From CAZHRJ01 sp964534765 (GTDB lineage Bacteria > Lindowbacteria > 2-12-FULL-62-27), in the NCBI GenBank assembly GCA_964534765.1, contig CAZHRJ010000146.1, positions 1-7,113 of the forward strand: a stretch of DNA of 7,113 nt. Direction: 5' to 3'. A program made the position numbers and the translations under genes. Of this stretch, positions 5,512-7,113 are shown piece after piece (within the stretch, counting starts at the first letter, position 1; every line of letters starts with the position of its first letter). The notes under the pieces were generated by a model. The model was not told where the DNA came from, ran no database searches, and saw nothing but the letters and a program-made list of their open reading frames with translations.

Positions 5512-5572
5512 CCGGATTGGATGACGGATAACAAGTTCTGGATTCCAGCGTCCGCGGGAATGATGGATGGCG
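5512..5572. repeat. REP-like palindromic repeat, copy A
   Basis: This 61-bp unit aligns without gaps to 6395-6455 at about 49 of 61 positions by eye. Its centre (5542-5561) is an ATTCC...GGAAT palindrome with 9-bp arms carrying one mismatch and a 2-nt loop. Extragenic repeats with such a core are widespread in many bacteria. It lies 28 bp after the CopG antitoxin stop and could act as a hairpin between the two TA modules. Confidence 0.75.
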
Positions 5573-5594
5573 AGAGTGGATTCCGGTTGTCATG

Positions 5595-5615
5595 CCGTGC
5601 CGGGAACGGATTTTT
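5595..5615 (+). terminator. weak possible terminator
   Basis: CCGT (5595-5598) pairs with ACGG (5606-5609) around a 7-nt loop and is followed after one base by TTTTT (5611-5615). The stem is very short, but the T-tract and the position between two TA modules make termination possible. Confidence 0.25.
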
Positions 5616-5633
5616 CTATTCCGGGGTGATAAC

Positions 5634-5662
5634 TTGAAAACCCCCGGCCTGTTCGGTATGGT
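5634..5662 (+). promoter_or_regulatory. sigma70-like promoter for the UPF0175-DUF3368 module
   Basis: TTGAAA (5634-5639) and TATGGT (5657-5662) are 17 bp apart, matching the -35 at 5 of 6 and the -10 at 4 of 6 positions with ideal spacing. Transcription would start at about 5668-5670, at the ATG itself (5669). No Shine-Dalgarno motif precedes that ATG, so a leaderless transcript is plausible. Confidence 0.4.
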
Positions 5663-5668
5663 TTAGTC

Positions 5669-5914
5669 ATGAACATTCGATTGGATTTGAATTTGCCCGA
5701 TCATTTGACCCTGTCGCCTGAACGCCTGAAGCTTGATCTGGCCATTGGGCTGTATGTTGATGACCAGGTTTCGATGGGCAAGGCGGCGGAAATCGCCGGA
5801 CTCGGTGTGCTCGAATTCCAGAAAGAATTGGCGAATCGAGAAATCGCCGTACATTACGGCATCGACGACTTGGAAGCCGATCTAAAGACCCTTCAATCGC
5901 TCAACAGGCTTTGA
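5669..5914 (+). CDS. UPF0175 family antitoxin
   Basis: The 81-residue product fits the UPF0175 family in length and motifs: an N-terminal strand (NIRLDLNLP), a helix with KLDLAIGLYVDDQVSMGKAA, the helix-turn-helix-like MGKAAEIAGLGVLEFQKEL (36-54), and the family ending IAVHYGIDDLEADL (59-72). Members are DNA-binding antitoxins, commonly paired with DUF3368 PIN-domain toxins, and they probably bind both the toxin and their own promoter. The gene precedes the toxin gene and its TGA overlaps the toxin's TTG start, which indicates translational coupling. The upstream region has a good promoter match but no ribosome site. Confidence 0.9.
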   Translation: MNIRLDLNLPDHLTLSPERLKLDLAIGLYVDDQVSMGKAAEIAGLGVLEFQKELANREIAVHYGIDDLEADLKTLQSLNRL

Positions 5915-6372
5915 TCGTCGTCAGTGATACTTCGTCCGTCTCCGCCTTAATCCGGATCAATCATATCCATCTGCTTCGAGACCTGTATGAGGACGTACGT
6001 GTTCCCGGCGCCGTTGCCGCGGAACTTGGACATTTACATCCATCATTGCCGGCTTGGATGAAAATCGAAGCCGTAGCCGACCGCAATTCAGTGGACAACT
6101 TGAAGAAAAAACTTGGCGCGGGCGAATCGGAAGCGATTGTTCTATCAGAGGAAAAACATGCGGATATATTGCTGATCGATGACAAACGTGGCCGCCGAAT
6201 CGCCATGGAAAGAGGTATCCACGTCGTCGGTCTTCTGGCAGTTCTGTTGGAAGCGAAAAAGCGAACCAAAATTATTTCTGTACGAAAAATCCTTGAACAC
6301 CTCGAAAAAGAAACAACATTCCACATATCGGCACAATTAAAGGAGAGTACCATCAAAAAATCCGGGGAATGA
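5911..6372 (+). CDS. DUF3368 PIN-domain toxin
   Basis: The 153-residue product is a PIN-domain protein of the DUF3368 type: VVSDTSSVSALIRI (Asp6), VPGAVAAELG (Glu38), GAGESEAIVLSEE (Glu72/Glu74) and ILLIDDKRGRRIA (Asp90/Asp91), followed by GIHVVGLLAVLLEAK. The acidic residues form the usual metal-binding site, so the nuclease looks intact. PIN toxins cleave RNA (often tRNA or mRNA) when their antitoxin is lost. The start is TTG at 5911, overlapping the antitoxin stop as TTGA; it is chosen because the first strand (IVVSDTSS) begins at once and no ATG fits. The C-terminal 40 residues are Lys/Glu-rich, as in longer family members. A REP-like repeat begins 23 bp after the stop. Confidence 0.88.
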   Translation: MIVVSDTSSVSALIRINHIHLLRDLYEDVRVPGAVAAELGHLHPSLPAWMKIEAVADRNSVDNLKKKLGAGESEAIVLSEEKHADILLIDDKRGRRIAMERGIHVVGLLAVLLEAKKRTKIISVRKILEHLEKETTFHISAQLKESTIKKSGE

Positions 6373-6733
6373 ATCGGAACGCGGGGGCGGGTCTCCGGAT
6401 CTGGTGACGGGTAAAAGGGTCCGGATTCCCGCGTTCGCGGGAATGACGGAAGGCGTCTCCTCAGTTCAGGTGTCAGGTTGACGCAAATACGCAAATGAAA
6501 TTGGAGTCGCGGGATGGCGGGGCCATCTCGGAACTGGACCTCGCCGGGTGCGGCCTATCCGCAAATCTTATATGGGCGGAAGCCGACTGATGATCCTGAC
6601 TTTCACGGTCGACGTAATCCGGCAAATCGATCCAATCGAACGTCCGGCGGTCGCCGTCCCGACAACCTCGTACTACATTTTGCATGATTGATTCGGAGCA
6701 CTTCTACGTCGAAGATGGCGGCGCGAGCGGGCG
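6373..6733. other. 361-nt spacer without a supported gene
   Basis: Only the REP-like repeat at 6395-6455 is recognisable here. A 33-codon + strand frame (ATG 6590 to TGA 6691) and a 70-codon - strand frame (6473-6685) exist, but neither shows a family motif or a good ribosome site. It separates the convergent PIN toxin gene (+) and SNF2 helicase gene (-). Confidence 0.6.
6395..6455. repeat. REP-like palindromic repeat, copy B
   Basis: This unit aligns to 5512-5572 in the same orientation. Its centre (6425-6444) is ATTCCCGCG-TT-CGCGGGAAT, a perfect 9-bp stem with a 2-nt loop. It lies just after the PIN toxin gene, so the two copies flank the UPF0175-DUF3368 module. With convergent genes on either side, the hairpin could also serve as a bidirectional transcript end. 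Confidence 0.8.
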
Positions 6734-7113
6734 CTACGATAAGAGGAGTTCCAGGTCCTCGCGGCTCAAGGTTTTGATCAGGCTGCTGTCCGCCGTGATG
6801 ATGGAATCGGCCAGGTCTCGCTTGGTTTTCTGCAGTTCCAGCACTTTTTCCTCCACCGTCTCCCGCGCGATGATTCGATAGGCAAAGACCGGCCGGGTCT
6901 GGCCGATACGGTGAGCGCGGTCAATGGCCTGCGATTCGACCGCGGGATTCCACCAGGGGTCGAGTATAAACACATACTCGGCGGCGGTGAGATTAAGTCC
7001 TTGGCCGCCTGCGCGCAGGCTGATCAGAAACAGCGGACAGCCCGCGTCCGTTTGAAATCGCTCCACGCAAGTCTTGCGGTCCCGGGTCTGGCCGTCGAGA
7101 TATTCGTAAACAA
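6734..7113 (-). CDS. SNF2-family helicase, C-terminal part (partial)
   Basis: The - strand frame is open from the right window edge to TAG at 6734-6736, giving about 125 residues of the C-terminal helicase lobe of SNF2/Rad54-type DNA-dependent ATPases. From the edge it reads VYEYLDGQTRDRKTCVERFQ, then LISLRAGGQGLNLT (motif V region), ILDPWWNPAVESQAIDR and DRAHRIGQTRPV (motif VI with its Arg finger), and ends in a helical ETVEEKVLELQ... tail typical of bacterial SNF2 proteins. Such enzymes use ATP to translocate on DNA and remodel protein-DNA complexes; in bacteria they occur as RapA-like proteins and in mobile or defence loci. The N-terminal lobe lies outside the window. A GTG at 7066 is an internal Val codon, not the start. 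Bases 7020-7074 are duplicated at 1-55. Confidence 0.93.
   Translation of the reverse strand, partial: VYEYLDGQTRDRKTCVERFQTDAGCPLFLISLRAGGQGLNLTAAEYVFILDPWWNPAVESQAIDRAHRIGQTRPVFAYRIIARETVEEKVLELQKTKRDLADSIITADSSLIKTLSREDLELLLS

Noticed and set aside
6473..6685. 70-codon - strand frame in the right spacer
   Set aside because: No recognisable motif, no convincing ribosome site; left as unsupported.

Overview
The window reads as part of a high-GC bacterial genome, probably an uncultivated environmental lineage (inferred from the mix of families; no rRNA, tRNA or lineage marker is present, so I cannot name a phylum). It looks like accessory DNA: a tight five-gene operon, then two toxin-antitoxin (TA) modules, with repeats and gene debris around them.

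Left edge (1-438): a 55-bp fragment of a SNF2-type helicase gene that is repeated near the right edge (54/55 identical), a 77-bp repeat holding a perfect 18-bp hairpin, and the C-terminal remnant of an IS66-like transposase.

Core operon (439-4414, + strand): a nucleotidyltransferase-like protein; a TIGR04222-type membrane protein ending in a Cys/Gly-rich tail; a DUF692 / MNIO enzyme (multinuclear non-heme iron oxidase family); a 75-residue protein that may be the MNIO partner; and a protein that seems to fuse a PD-(D/E)XK nuclease-like domain to a class III nucleotide cyclase domain. Three of the four junctions are stop/start overlaps and the fourth has a 7-nt gap, so the genes are probably co-transcribed and translationally coupled. 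MNIO enzymes are known to modify Cys residues in ribosomally made peptides. The obvious candidate substrate here is the C-terminal tail of the membrane protein encoded immediately upstream. The nucleotidyltransferase and the nuclease-cyclase fusion at the two ends suggest a signalling or nucleotide-based layer, but that link is inference.

Middle spacer (4415-4915): no convincing gene; it holds a palindrome at the operon end, a long inverted repeat with an A-rich loop, and the second, identical copy of the 77-bp repeat. The two 77-bp copies are direct repeats that bracket the transposase remnant and the whole five-gene operon.

TA region (4916-6372): a BrnT-like toxin with a CopG-type antitoxin, then a UPF0175 antitoxin with a DUF3368 PIN-domain toxin. 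Two ~61-bp palindromic repeats (about 80% identical, same orientation) flank the second module.

Right edge (6373-7113): a 361-nt spacer without a supported gene, then the 3' part of a SNF2-family helicase on the - strand, running off the window.
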